Source: Rugalucina vietnamica
Taxonomy: Eukaryota > Mollusca > Bivalvia > Lucinida > Lucinidae
Assembly (NCBI GenBank): GCA_964017185.1
Contig: OZ024869.1
Span: 63,936,931-64,000,930, forward strand
Direction of reading: 5' to 3'
DNA length: 64,000 nt
Made by a program: the position numbers and the translations under genes. The notes under the pieces are model-generated. The model ran no database searches. It was given only the letters and a program-made list of their open reading frames with translations, and was not told the origin of the DNA. Below, one piece after another: positions 34,742 to 46,735 of this stretch. How positions within the stretch are numbered: the first letter of the stretch is position 1; each line of letters opens with the position of its first letter.

Positions 34742-36418
34742 CTAGGACATTTTCTGAGACATGTGTAAGTCGGTTTCATCAACACGTCCTTAAAATGTCC
34801 TACGGCCTTAAATCTGCGTTTCATCAAAAGTGTCCTACTTTAACTATGCTCTTCTGTTGGGCCCCATAAATATCATGTGCTTGATCACGTGCGATCTTAT
34901 TTTAGCTGTGTAATAGCCATAAAAGTTTTAGCTTTTTCAAAAGTTTTAATCACTCGCCTAAATTGCGAAGAAAAAGAACTGGTATAAAGAAGAATATTTT
35001 GTAATATTTAAACAACCATAAAATTGTCAAATAATGTTCTGTTTATAGCAGTCGCACATTAGCGTTAACGAAGACAACCCGCACACCGGACATGTTGACA
35101 AAGTGCAAAATTCATCAAACGTCACAGCGGAGACACGTTAAAAATGCGTTACAGCCGCGTCATGTACGCTTGGTGCTCGTTGTTGTACATCGTTATATAC
35201 GTCAGTGCGCGTTCCGATCGCGTTTGGGCTCAAGACTAGGCTCGAATAAGTTCAACTTAAGTTACCGATGCGCTGAATGCATGCACGCCAATGTACGAAA
35301 CATGGGCATTCCAATTTTACGATACATTGGTATGGCGCTTGCCGAACGCTTTGAACAAAGCCCAAAGCGGGCACGAGACGTGCGATAAATATTTGATACG
35401 CCCTTGTGGCATTTGTTTAATAGGTCTGGGGCGTAACCCAAACGTACTCCACATTTGCCAGCGTGCCTGAATTGCATGCGACTGTGTGATTAATTGAAGA
35501 AGCATTTTGATTGTTATACGTCCAAAATCTTCAACGCAAGTCTTACTCGCTAATGTATGACTGCTCTTCATGTCACATACTCTGCCAGGCTATCTGATGT
35601 TGTGTGTGTGTTCATTAAGAAAACACGCTCATATGTGACGTACTCTGCGATCTTTTGGAGGTACGATGTTGACGTCACAAAAGATGATTGAATGTGACGT
35701 GGAAAAGCACGTAACATTAATTGGATTTTTGTCTATTCAAAACGTAGTTTTATAAGAGCTTTAAGACTCAAATTCTATACTGTAATCCATATTTGTATGA
35801 GGACAATATCATGACACTTTAACTCAGTGTAACAAACGTTTCTTCAATGCTTTTTTATCTCTTAAGGGGAAAACACAAGAAACAAACTGAGGGCGTTCCC
35901 GTGAGGACGTTACATAATTTGTCAATTTCGCATTTATCTAAAGTGCTGTTCATTTAAGCTTTTCAATATCCGTTTAAAAATGTAAAAATATTGAAATCTG
36001 AATTTCCGACTTTTAACTTCACAAGACCAAAAATGTCAGATATTGTCACATATATATTAACAAACTGTTAATAACGTACATAAAATGTGCAAACAACAGA
36101 ATATTTAACACCAAACTATAAAACAAATAGAACGACAACAAAAAGGTACAAGTAGGCAAAGATCAGGAAAATGCGCAATCAGAAAAAGATTCCCACTCCA
36201 AAAACCGAGGTGGGAAAAAACCAAACTAACAATCAAGTACTTATACCATGAAAACATTTCGTAAGCCGAATGAGCAGCTATTTTCCCAATAGGTGGCCAC
36301 TCAGTTACCTTAACTTAACTAAAAATATGAGAACACACATAAGGAAGGCGCCAACAGCACAAAAATATTTCAAACACCAATACATAAAACAACTAGAAAA
36401 AGTGCCTTGAGAGGCACG

Positions 36419-36750
36419 TATACCCCCGGCTGGTAGCCACCAAGCCCCCTTCCCTACCCCGGTTGGTAGCCAGCCCCCTTCCCTACCCCCTACCTAAACA
36501 ACCCGGCACATGCTCACCCCTGACATTGAACCTCACATTACCAATAAAAGACAGTACCCTTATCAAGTACATTTTAGAAATAAGCAGCGTAAAGTACTTT
36601 GCTTACAAACATGGGGAAGTGTAGTTTTAGAATGACATATCTATTTTAGAGCGGTATACAGAGCTGACGTGTATACCCAATCTAGGACATAAGCACGGAC
36701 ATTGTGGGTCAGGTCCTCAGTCCTAGATTGAAATGAAAGTAGAATGTCAT

Positions 36751-36791
<41 letters not shown>

Positions 36792-37603
36792 TAGATCTTG
36801 ACCTCAGGTCCCACCCCCACCCCCACCCCCATGCATGGACCCTTGGGTCTAGCCCTTATGTGGTACCTATGTTGTGTTGTAAGCATGAACATTTTCTGAC
36901 ACATGATTGTCAAGATATAGACATACAGAATATTAATCTTGGTAACTATTCTATCTTATAAATGTGTCCTAGATTTTGACCTCCAGCCCCACCCCTGGAG
37001 TTTGGTGCCATGGAATTTAATTCAACCCTATAGGGTATCTATGATCCAAACAGGAATACATTCCTATAAGTATTTGTTAAGATATGAACTTAGAGATGAA
37101 AAAACACTATGTAAATAGCACATTTTCAAGGTGACCTAGATTTTGACCTCTAGCCCCACCCCCGGGCATGGACCCAGGGTCCGAATATACAGAAACAAAG
37201 CAAACCATATATGGTACCTATGGTTAAAATATGAATGGTTTCTGATCATTGGTTCATGAGATATACACCACCAGAGAAACTTAATCCAAAACTTTGATCC
37301 AAATTAAAGGTGACCTAGATTTTGACCTCTAGCCCCACCCCGGGCATGGACCCAGGGTCCGAACACACAGAAACAAAGCAAACCCTATAGGGTACCTATG
37401 GTTAAAATATGAATGGTTTTTGATCATTGGTTCATGAGATATACACCACCAGAGAAACTTTAACAAAAACTTTGACATAAATTCCACGAACGTTCCGGAA
37501 TAACGAACGAACTAACGAACGAACGAACGAACAAACGAACATACGAACGGACGAACGGAAAAGCGAAAACTATATACCCATCGGCATAAATGCCGGGGGT
37601 ATA
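36419..37603. mobile_element. Second pearl-like element, nested in element C
   Basis: The ends TATACCCCCGGC and GCCGGGGGTATA are complementary. The core has about four ~165-180-bp units with TTTTGACCTCTAGCCCCACC, TAGGGTACCTATGGTTAAAA and GGTTCATGAGATATACACCA. A GAACGAACGAACG microsatellite (37505-37560) and a hairpin (37573-37603) close it. The layout is the same as at 7441-8585, but the sequence is unrelated. Confidence 0.7.
36755..36787. repeat. Poly-A run, 33 bases
   Basis: An uninterrupted A homopolymer between units of the pearl-like core. Confidence 0.95.
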
Positions 37604-37801
37604 ATAAAAATGAAGAATATGTATACCCGCTTTAGGGACTTAATTATGCAGAAACAAACAGAATAAAATTCTACAGCTTGCAACGTCATTGAGAAATCAA
37701 AACAAAACAAGGATAAAAACTATGCGTAACGTGCACATACTAAACGCCGTCGTTGCGCAAACAGTGTGCTCATAAACAATAATTTACCCTTAAGGTCTCT
37801 T
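37604..37801. repeat. Dispersed repeat R, uninterrupted copy
   Basis: Matches 55336-55515 nearly base for base (GTATACCCGCTTTAG, TTAATTATGCAGAAACAAAC, GCGCAAACAGTGTGCTCATA). It then continues into TTTACCCTTAAGGTCTCT, which the other copy has only at 58310, after a 2.8 kb insert. Confidence 0.85.
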
Positions 37802-38454
37802 TAAAAGCAGCGGCGACGGGTAGTAGCCCTAACTATACATAATGTTATGAATTTTGAAAGCTTCGTGGAAGATAGGTCATGACAAACGAGCGTCCCTTTC
37901 TAAACAAATACGTTACCTAGATTACATTCTGCATGTAGGACACGGGTAGGTCAGCATCTTCTTCAGCCTCCAATACCAATTGAAAGGCAGCAGCCATTTC
38001 TAGTACACCACTTCTTTCGGATGAGTCTTTAAACCGAGTTCACGTTTCCATATGACATTATTAGCTCTTGAGTGGGACGAAAAACACCAAATCTACCAAT
38101 TTCTAGTATATGTACAAAATTTAGGACAAAAATTGTCAGATAGGACGCCGAAATAGTTGTCCTACGTTTAAGACAAAATCTGAGAACTTCCTAAATTTCT
38201 TGAGTTTTATGAAACACGACTTTTGTCTTTAAAACGTCCTAGGACATTTTCAAGGACAAAATCTTGTCTTAAACACTTTGATGAAACTGGCCCCAGGTTT
38301 AGTAAAGAATTCAATTATCATGATTATGAAAAGAAACAAAGAAAACAACTTAAACTGTCTGTGAAGACTAGCTTCTTGAAACAGGATTATCATTGTTAGA
38401 CAGATAAAGACTACCATAAGGCTTTCAGTGTTGTTCCCATCAAATATTCAATAG

Positions 38455-38660
38455 CCAAGAAAAGGTACACCCTGCGGTATACGGACAAAACACCCCACGG
38501 ACATAACCCCCCACGTTCATTTTGTTAAAGGTGGACAAAAACCACCACATGTTTTTTTGAAGGCTGACAAAACACCCCACGCCCAATAGTATAACGTGGA
38601 CAAAACACCCCATGCAGATTTCAAAATTAGGACAACCCCCCCCACCCACCCCCCCCTCAT
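38455..38660. repeat. Degenerate GGACAAAACACCCCACG tandem repeat
   Basis: Six or so loosely spaced copies of a GGACAAAACACCCCACG-like motif end in a C-rich stretch. Three diverged copies of CATGACTGAAAATTGATGAC follow (38690-38905). No coding signal. Confidence 0.7.
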
Positions 38661-39823
38661 GCTTTTCTTAGTTCCCCATATGCCATGACTGAAAATTGAT
38701 TGCTGGAAAATTTAGGCGTAAACCAAATCTTATGTTTTCTTTATTAAAGATTATATGAATCATATAACATGACTGAAAATTGATGACTTGGACAAGAAAC
38801 CATAACCAAATTTGATTTCAATAAGAATGTCTTATATTTTAGCTCCCCATATAACATAACAAAATTGATGACTTGGACATGAAACCATGGCCAAATTTTA
38901 TTTATTTCTTTACAGTTAATGAAAGCTGCATATGAACTTATTTAAGATTTAAACTTTTAAATGAACATATCTGGTTGTGGTAATGTGTATATGGGCTGTT
39001 ACAAAAATAATAACAACATATTCCAAATCATTTTAATCAGACAAACAAGCAATTAACAATTTGACTTCAATTGAAAAACAACCATTTTAGCACAGAAAGA
39101 TTATAAAGGTGTTTATTCAATTACTTTAATAGCACTCAATTAGCACATTATGATTTTAAAATACATGTTCAAACACAATCAGTATGCATGCATTTGTTTT
39201 AATAAGTGATTCTAAAAAGAATCTGTTTCATTTTTAAATGGTATAAATTGACATTTCCCCCTCATCTGCACTCAAACATTATGTCATCACTAACACGCTG
39301 GTGACAGTTTACATCGTTACCGGACCATGTGCGCCATGCGTGTTATGCAGTACACGCCTGAATACACAAGGTCAGAAATGACACCTGTCAATTGAATGCT
39401 TTAGCAACACACTGCAACACTTGAAACTTGAATAAACACCGATAAAGAATAGGATTATCTCTATTGTAGGTGCGAATATACAGGTAATCAAATGATGGTT
39501 TTCAGTGGAAAACAATGGCTTTTTGGCTGGACAAAGTGGCTCTATATATTTGCCATTTATTTTCGCCAAAGTCAAATTTTAGGAGCCAAAAAATAAAAAT
39601 CTTCGCAAATGGAGACGATGGCGACCGCTAGCGCGAACCCTGTGTTCGTCATGATTCATTTCAAAACACAATTTGATGGCATTTTTCAATTTGACTGATA
39701 CAAAAAGCCGAGATTTTCTATCAAATCCAATAAATTTGGCAAATTAGCATAAATGAGTTTATTTAAACTGTTTGCAATCATGCAAAATCATATCAAATGC
39801 TATAAAATACCATTCTGAATATA

Positions 39824-40012
39824 CACCTGGACCTCTTTATAACACGGTTCGTTACAACACAGTTTTTGATATAACACGGACAATTCATGGACCCCAAATG
39901 GTCTTATTTTGCTATATATCTATATATTTTACTCTCGTTATAACACAGATTGGATAGCTAACACGGAAATCGTCATGGACCCCAACAATAGTGTTATAAA
40001 GAGGTTGAGGTG
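39824..40012. mobile_element. MITE, 189 bp, TA target duplication
   Basis: CACCTGGACCTCTTTATAAC and its inverted partner GTTATAAAGAGGTTGAGGTG form the ends, and TA flanks both sides (39822-39823, 40013-40014). The interior repeats TATAACAC/TTACAACAC motifs. It is probably Tc1/mariner/pogo-related. Confidence 0.75.
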
Positions 40013-40523
40013 TAATTTTCCATGAAGATATCGAGCTAAGCAATAATTAGTCAAAAACCTGGCTCGGCATACTAAGCTCGGCAGCTCGGCTCGGCAGGGT
40101 CTTTCATACCCCACCCTACTGGGGTTACGCTTCTGTGGTCAATGGAAGTGTTCCTGACAGTTACAGACAAGGACGAATACTACCAAGAAAGAATCATCAT
40201 AAATGACATATTGGAGGAGTTCCTGGAGAGATCCGGTCGACTCACAAAAACATCTTAAATTAAAAAAAAAACATGCACACCAGCCTACTCGCGTGAAGTA
40301 ATACTTGAGTGAAGAATACGAAGAAGATTTATTATACTTGAGAGCTACTGCGGCCGAAGGGCCTTGATTAGAAGATTAGTATACTACTAATTTACTGGTA
40401 ACTAAATTCTTCCCCAACCAAGCCCTCTGGCGAAATATTGTCATTCGGCGTGTCCCCTGTAATCTAATTCAGATTCAGGAAAGTTGAAGTACTGAGTACA
40501 TGATCTGAGATGATGTATTCTGA

Positions 40524-41243
40524 GGCTGAGGCTATCCGCACGACGGTCGTGCCGATAAGTGGCGTTATCAGCCCGACCGTCGTGCGGATAGCCAATGCTA
40601 CAGGTATTGGCTATCGGCACGACGGGAGTATAAGATTTTCTTACAAGCTTACGAATGCATTAAACTATTAATTTGTCATTAAACAAATAAACTATGGTTT
40701 TAGCTATATAGAAATACATACGAAATTAACATTTTTGTTAATTATGACTAAGAAAACTAGTTTGATTTGATTTATCCAGCTGATGTAAACTGAATCACAG
40801 CAGACGGAGAAAAATATAATCATTGCAATTACTTTAATTGTGTAACTGAAATGTTTCCATACTTCATTGTTAAAATCAAAGGCAGTTTATTCTTTTGGAT
40901 TACCACAATCTTTTTAATAACTAGGTTACGATAATTGACATAATTTCTTTCTCATTTACGCATACGCATGACTGATTTTTACAGGTAAATTTAAAGGTAA
41001 GCCAATTTTAGCAAAATTACAATTTTGTTAATTAAAAAGTAAACAATTCCTGCATGTGTAATATTCTGTTTCAGTTTTCAAGCCAGTGTAATATATTTAT
41101 CAACTTAAAATGTATCCCTTTCTAGACATTTTTAACATTTGGATATCGATTTCCCTGTCGTGCGGATAACGCCGCTTATCCGCACGACGGCCGTGCCGAT
41201 AACACCGCTTATCGGCACGACCGTCGTGCGGATAGCCAGTGTC
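40524..41243. mobile_element. Palindrome-ended element, 720 bp, 9-bp target duplication
   Basis: GTATTCTGA flanks both sides (40515-40523 and 41244-41252). The ends carry GGCTATCCGCACGACGGTCG followed by a second inverted motif, GTTATC...GTCGTGCGGATA, so each terminus is itself a hairpin. The middle (40640-41130) is AT-rich and non-coding. The 9-bp duplication suggests Mutator/foldback-type transposition. Confidence 0.8.
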
Positions 41244-41298
41244 GTATTCTGACCCCTTCAATTTCAAAACATTACATTAGGATGATGGGGGCTTTGAG

Positions 41299-41998
41299 TT
41301 AGGCGGATGCCTCTTGTGCCCCATGTCGATTTCTGTAGTATCGGTCCAGGCGGTTCTTGAACGAATTAACACTTGGCGCTGAAACAACTTGATCTGGTAG
41401 GCAATTCCAAGCATTAACGACTCTAACACTAAAAAAGTTCATTCTCTGTAAGATACACTTCTGTAATATTGGTTTGTATATTTTCATTGAGTTTCCTCTT
41501 GTATTTGAATTATCCCGTAGTGTAAAGAACTTTTCACGATCAATGTTTTCTTTTCCAGTCAAGATCTTATATGTTTCTATTAGCTAGGTCACCTCTTTCA
41601 CGTCTTTCTTCCAATGTAATTAAATTTAGTGCTTTCAGCCTTTCATTATACTCTAAATTTCTCAAATCTGGAACAAGTTTTGTTGCTCTATGCTGAATCT
41701 TCTCCAAACATTCAATATCCCTCTTTAGGTAAGGATTCCATGCCTGTACAGCAAATTCCATTTTAGACCTAATATAAGACTTGTACAAAACCGAAAAACT
41801 ATGTCTGTCATAATAAGAAAATGTTCTTTTCACAAAACCTAAGGCTTGTGATGCCTTTTTTGCTGCTTCAATACACTGCTGACTAGGCTTAGCATCATCT
41901 GTGATATGTACACCAAGATCTTTTTCTGTAGTTACTTTTTCAAGTTCAGTATTGCCCAATGTATATGTTTGCTTGGGATTATTTTTTCCAAAGTACAT
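41299..41998 (-). pseudogene. CR1-like LINE ORF2 C-terminal part
   Basis: The first piece (41998-41567) reads KDLGVHITDDAKPSQQCIEA ... LYKSYIRSKMEFAVQAWNPY ... LEKIQHRATKLVPDLRNLEY, the typical post-RT region of CR1/L2 ORF2. A frameshift near 41570 moves to the second piece (41562-41299), which ends NRLDRYYRNRHGAQEASA at a stop. Another frameshift near 42005 joins it to the RT domain upstream. Confidence 0.85.
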
Positions 41999-42046
41999 AA
42001 CTTTACACGTTCATTGAATTTCAGTAACCATTTTCTGGACCATTCT

Positions 42047-43193
42047 TCAAGTCTTTTCAAATCTAACTGTGCACAGTGAACTACACTGTGTCTGATCTTC
42101 ATAAACTTTTGTGTCATCAGCGTACATCTTAACTTTAGCTTTCACAATTTCAGGTATGTCATTTACATACAGGATGAACAGCAGGGGACCCAAGACAGAG
42201 CCTTGGGGCACTCCACTCAAAACATCTGCAGGTTTCAAACTTTGACCTCGGATAAAAACTGTTTGCTTCCTGTGAGATAAAAAGTTTTCAATCCAGTTTG
42301 TATACACTTCTCCAAAACCATATTTCTTGACCTTGTACAGTAACCTCTTGTGAGGCACTGTATCAAAGGCCTTCTTATAGTCTAAAAACACCATGTCTAT
42401 ACCACTTCCTTCATCCAAACTCGAGGTTATATCTTCCAAAGTTTCAAGTAAGTTTGTTAAACAGGATTTTCCTTTCACAAAACCATGCTGGTCTTTAGAA
42501 ACAAAATTATGAGATTCAAGATGATGTATCATACTGTCTCTAATAATTGACTCCAGTATTTTACATGGAATGCTCGTCAAGCTCACCGGGCGAAAGTTTC
42601 CTGGACTATTCCTGTTTCCTTTCTTAAATATTGGAGATACATTTGCATTCTTAAAGTCATTTGGCAGTTCACCTGAATCAAGAGATTTTCTGAAAATAGT
42701 ACATAATGGTTTGGCTACACTTGATCTACATTCCTTGAGAATTCTAGGGTTTATTCCATCCGGTCCTTGTGATTTGTCTACTTTCAAAGCTAACAGTTTC
42801 TTTAGAACTATCTCCTCAGATATTTTGACACTATTTACAGTAGAATCACATCTTGAGTCAAATTCAGGCATACAATTATTGTCATTTGGTTCTTTTGTGT
42901 AGACCGAGCTAAAAAAGTCACTCAAAACTTGACAATTTTCTTCATCATTCTTTGTCATAGATCCATCTTCTTTCATCAGATCCGACACTTTAACATTTAC
43001 CTTTTGCTTACTTTTGACATAGCTGAAGAATCTTTTTGGTTCTTTTTTCACTGACTTCATAATGTTCGACTCATAGTCTTTTTTGGCATTTCTAACTATT
43101 TCTCCTGTCTCATTTCTTTGTCTAATATATTCAATTTTATCCACATAGCTTTTTGATCTATTGTACTTTTTGAATAGTATATTTTTCTTTCTT
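42047..43193 (-). pseudogene. CR1-like LINE reverse transcriptase domain
   Basis: It reads EAVRKKNILFKKYNRSKSYV, then a linker. The RT domain follows: KSQGPDGINPRILKE, NFRPVSLTSIPCKILE, DQHGFVKGKSCLTNLLE, MVFLDYKKAFDTVPH (catalytic Asp), GVPQGSVLGPLLFILYVND and VKMYADDTKVY (catalytic YADD). A frameshift near 42085 ends this frame early; the next frame continues HCAQLDLKRLEEWSRKWLLK. The catalytic residues are intact but the gene is dead through at least three frameshifts and the insertion at its N-terminal side. Confidence 0.88.
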
Positions 43194-43202
43194 ACAGCTT
43201 CC

Positions 43203-44395
43203 TAGTCCTGGAGCAGAACGGATTCATTTCGTATATATACTAGGGTTTATGGTCGATACACGACCTTCCTGTTCGCACCCTATACATGTTCGCTACCTGA
43301 CCTGTTCGCTACCAACGCGTTCGCTACCTGTACATGTTCGCTACCTGACATTTTCGCTACCTTACATTTTCGCTACCTGATTTTCTAAAATGTAAATAAT
43401 AGGTTATAGAAGTGATGGTGAAGTCATATAGATCTATATCATATTTAATTTTGTTTCATGAAAATATGTACAACAGAAATTTTATAAACTATATTCATGG
43501 TTTAATACACATAAAATGATGATCGGTGAAGCCTAAAAGGGTAATTACAGGTGACAATTATTTACATACAAACACTTTTACACACACAATGTAGACAATT
43601 ATAATTATTTATTTTAGTATTTTCATAGACAATTAAAAGATGAGATCTGCTGATTGAGGTTATAATTTTAGCATAAAATATATTACGTAAATATGTTAAA
43701 AAGAAATGTACATTATGATTCTCCTAATAAAAAAAACTTAAAACATGAGCGATGATTAAAACATCTCAAAAAGGAAGAAATGTAATTTAGCATATATTTA
43801 CTAATATACAGAGTAATTTAGCATAAATTATATTAACTATAAAATGAGCCGCTTCGTGAGAAAATGGGATTATTGCCTATACGAAAACAAAGGTGCAGTT
43901 CAGCTTCGCATACTGCGAAGCTGATCAGCACCTTTGTTTTCGCTACATGGATAGTACAATTGTCTGCTTGTTACTTTTTTAGCACAGTGGATACAATTAA
44001 AAATTTTCCGTTTCACCATGGTTTTTAAAAGATATCAAAGTTAAAACATTAATATTCTAAAACATTCTAAAATCGAATTATTTAAAACTCATCATTTTAA
44101 AATTTAAAAGTCCTACTGGTGAATATGATACCAATCAACTGTGAAGTTTGGTAGTGAGTGAATAATTAACGGTCATAATTGGCAGGAAGCTGTGAGGCTC
44201 AGTAGTGAGTGAATATAATTAACGGTCATAATTAAGTGGGAAGCCGCGAAAAACATCGTGGTAGCGAACCGACTAGGGTCGACAAGGTGCGAAAAATACC
44301 GAGTAGCGAACGGACCAATGGGAGGTAGCGAACGGACTAAGTGCGAACGAACCAGGTCGCGAAAGATCCTGTTACCTATACTACATATCCGTCTA
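43203..44395. mobile_element. Element with TTCGCTACC/GGTAGCGAA subterminal arrays, 9-bp target duplication
   Basis: ACAGCTTCC flanks both sides (43194-43202 and 44396-44404), splitting the LINE linker. The left side has about seven GTTCGCTACC-like motifs (43265-43380). The right side has them inverted (GGTAGCGAAC, 44255-44345). The ends are TAG...CTA with weak further symmetry. A family M MITE remnant (43853-43966) is nested inside. No protein is encoded. Confidence 0.8.
43853..43966. mobile_element. MITE family M, partial copy
   Basis: ATGAGCCGCTTCGTGAGAAA, then AACAAAGGTGCAG and a CAGCTTCGCATACTGCGAAG palindrome, then CACCTTTGTTTTCGCTAC, all as in 22551-22790. Confidence 0.7.
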
Positions 44396-44430
44396 ACAGC
44401 TTCCTTAACTCTTTTCCTAAACCATGGAAA

Positions 44431-44730
44431 AAACAATCAATTGATTCATAAAATCCAGTTGAAATAGCACAGCAGAAATGTTAAAGGATTATGAAACAAA
44501 ATATAGCGTGTACATGAAACTTGTAACATATGATTTTGAAAGAGAAAAGCGATATTTATTCCGCAATTTCGAAATAATTTTAACTGTTTGTTTACCTGAT
44601 TGTTGTTTGGTCCATTCGTGGTTTCTAAAACGAGAGCTCCGAGGACAAGGTCGTTTCAGTCATACTAGATTCGTACCCGGGTCGCTTCGGGTAGGTGTTT
44701 GTTTGGTGAAAGTTTAATTACTAGTGAAAC
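44431..44730. other. No recognised feature
   Basis: A short spacer between the truncated LINE and the next inverted-repeat element. Confidence 0.5.
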
Positions 44731-46303
44731 GTCAAACCAGGGAACTGTTATACCTGGAATTCGTACTTAATTATAGCGGAAATAAGCACCTTTAGCAGCA
44801 TGCTGTGTGCTCCATACACTTCAATGCAAAAAGACCAACAGTCGAGAGCCATTATCACCTAATTGTTATCGCCTTTGATCCCTATCTCCTGCACCGCGGT
44901 TGCTTCTTAAGAATTCCAGAACTTCGCCTGAATTTTATTACCGGAAATAAGAGTGCCGTATGCGCAAGTGTCACCACAGGGTGACACCTGTCTTCATGTA
45001 TGCGCACTCAATGAAATTTAATTACGATTAAGTGTCTGAACCATAATTAAGATGATATGCGTAGATACAACTTCGGTGTTCGGTGGAATAAAGACGAAAA
45101 GCCTAGAACTGACATTTCTAATTTTAAAAAAAAGTGGTGTTTTTCTTTTAAAATTTAACATTGTTCCGACGCTTTGCGACAAATTTTCATTTAATACTTA
45201 CGTAGGGCAGACTTTGCAATTTAATCTAATGAACCTCGCATTTATGCCGGCAAGTGCCGTATAGCTGTTTTATCGCATTTTAAAACATGGTTCTGTGGAT
45301 TTTTGTGTCTTTATCTGTTGAATACTATATGCACCACATAGACCTATCGCTGTTTTGGATTTCATTATGACGCATCCCGTACAATGTCTAATACATGAAA
45401 AAATAATATAAGACGAATATATATATTAATCGTAAATCATTTAGTAAGAATATGTATGCCCGAGTTCGTTTAAAATTATGAGATTAAACAGTCAAATAAG
45501 CTTGAAACCTTATAATTAACAATCTTTTTCAACAGTGGAGGTACTCCGTGAAATTTCGACACACGGCTATGTCGAGTGTTTGGTAATGTTTTGACAAAAC
45601 AGTCCTACCAAAATGAATTTGAAATAAAGCAGACTGCTAGTTTGCAGTTTTTTTCTATGATAATGATGACGTGTACACACAGCCACCGCATGTGTGCGAC
45701 ACGTGCAAACGAAAGCTTCAACGACATTACTAAGAAAAATAAAATGAAAGCGCTTGAAAACAAATACATCCACATAAAATACATGTACAAAGTAATACAA
45801 TTTGTAAAATTTAATGCAAAATTAATTTCTTATCTTTTCTATACATGTTTTTATTCTCATCAGCAACGAAAAGGAACTAATTGAAATAAGGAATTATTTG
45901 AAGTACTGACAGAGCGAATGACGTCAATTTAATTAAAGTATGTTTCCGATTATTTTCGTTGTCAAAAATTAGATGTTTTCGACGCCAGAGCAAAAGGTTT
46001 TACATTTATCATGTCGCTCAGTCAATCGCTTTTGACAATTGAATGTGTATGCAACGTGCATGTATAACAAATTATTATTTTTTTTTTTTCATTTCATGAA
46101 ATCCGGGTAGTACCTGGTTGTCAGCACATGCATGTAAGTGATAGTCTAAAACGGGAACCAGACAAGTAAATTATCCGCAGATTTTGCTAATTGGTGCCAA
46201 ATAATAATGACACTTGACTCATTAAATGGTGTGGCGGTGCAGGAGATGGAACCTTTGATGTAATTGAGTACGAACTCCAGGTTAACAGCTCCCTGGTCAA
46301 ACT
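44731..46303. mobile_element. Inverted-repeat element D, ~1.6 kb
   Basis: ACCAGGGAACTGTTATACCT and GGAATTCGTACTTAATTA on the left match the inverted right end (46303-46260: ACCAGGGAGCTGTTAACCTG, GAGTTCGTACTCAATTA). A second matched pair, CCTTTGATCCCTATCTCCTG at 44872-44891 and CAGGAGATGGAACCTTTGAT at 46240-46259, extends the arms. The interior is AT-rich. Small open frames at 45052 and 45576 have no family features. Confidence 0.65.
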
Positions 46304-46369
46304 TAGATTACCATACAAGATGAGGCTTGACTGGTGGGAATTAGTCCCGAGCTCTCACAAGAGAGGTAA

Positions 46370-46540
46370 ATTTTGACCCCGGTGGTGGTGGTGGTGTGTG
46401 TGTGGGGGGGGGGAGGCGGTTGGTGGGTGGGTGTGGGAGGAGGTTATTCTGAACTTTTGCGTATACATAGGCTCGGCCCAGCATTACTCTATACCCCCCC
46501 CCACCCCCACCCCCCACCCCCCTCCCAAAAAAAAATAGCT
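46370..46540. repeat. G-rich/C-rich inverted tracts with quadruplex potential
   Basis: GGTGGTGGTGGTGGTG, a G9 run and GGTGGGTGGGTGTGGGAGGA lie at 46380-46443. CCCCCCCCCCACCCCCACCC follows at about 46493-46528. The tracts could pair with each other or form quadruplexes. Confidence 0.85.
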
Positions 46541-46735
46541 GAACTGATGGACCACCCCCTAAAAATACCCGTGATTTCAACTATAAAACACATAAAAATA
46601 GTCAAATTATAAGTGATCCCAAAAATATCCACCCAAATACCCAAATAAATATCCATAACGAAATTCAAAATTTTGACCCAAAAATGTCAGCCTCACCTAT
46701 GTATCCAGAAAATTTCAGAGTACCCATCCTGGGAT

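Larger units (their letters stand above)
33700..38293. mobile_element. Inverted-repeat element C, 4.6 kb, abutting element B
   Basis: It begins GGGCCAGTTTCATCAAA (33700-33716) and ends with the exact complement (38277-38293). CAG flanks both sides (33697-33699 and 38294-38296). Subterminal CCTAGGACA/TGTCCTAGG motifs occur at both ends. It contains a nested 1 kb element, a pearl-like element and a dispersed repeat. No transposase was recognised. Confidence 0.75.
40300..44430 (-). mobile_element. CR1-like LINE, 5'-truncated, broken, with two nested elements
   Basis: The reading direction is minus. The endonuclease-RT linker lies at 44430-44396, is interrupted by the element at 43203-44395, and resumes at 43202. 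The RT and C-terminus run to 41299. The 3' untranslated region is split by the element at 40524-41243 and ends near 40300, close to AATAAATCTTCTTCG. The 5' endonuclease part is absent. Confidence 0.8.

Noticed and set aside
34397..34768. 123-codon open frame with repeated Phe-Leu-Pro/Ile-Pro motifs
   Set aside because: It tracks the CCTGCCAGGAAT palindromic array; it has no signal of a real gene.
35092..35571. Open frames of 71-98 codons on both strands
   Set aside because: Mutually overlapping, no recognisable domains, inside element C.
46341..46612. Gly- and Pro-rich open frames on both strands
   Set aside because: They come from the G-rich/C-rich tracts.
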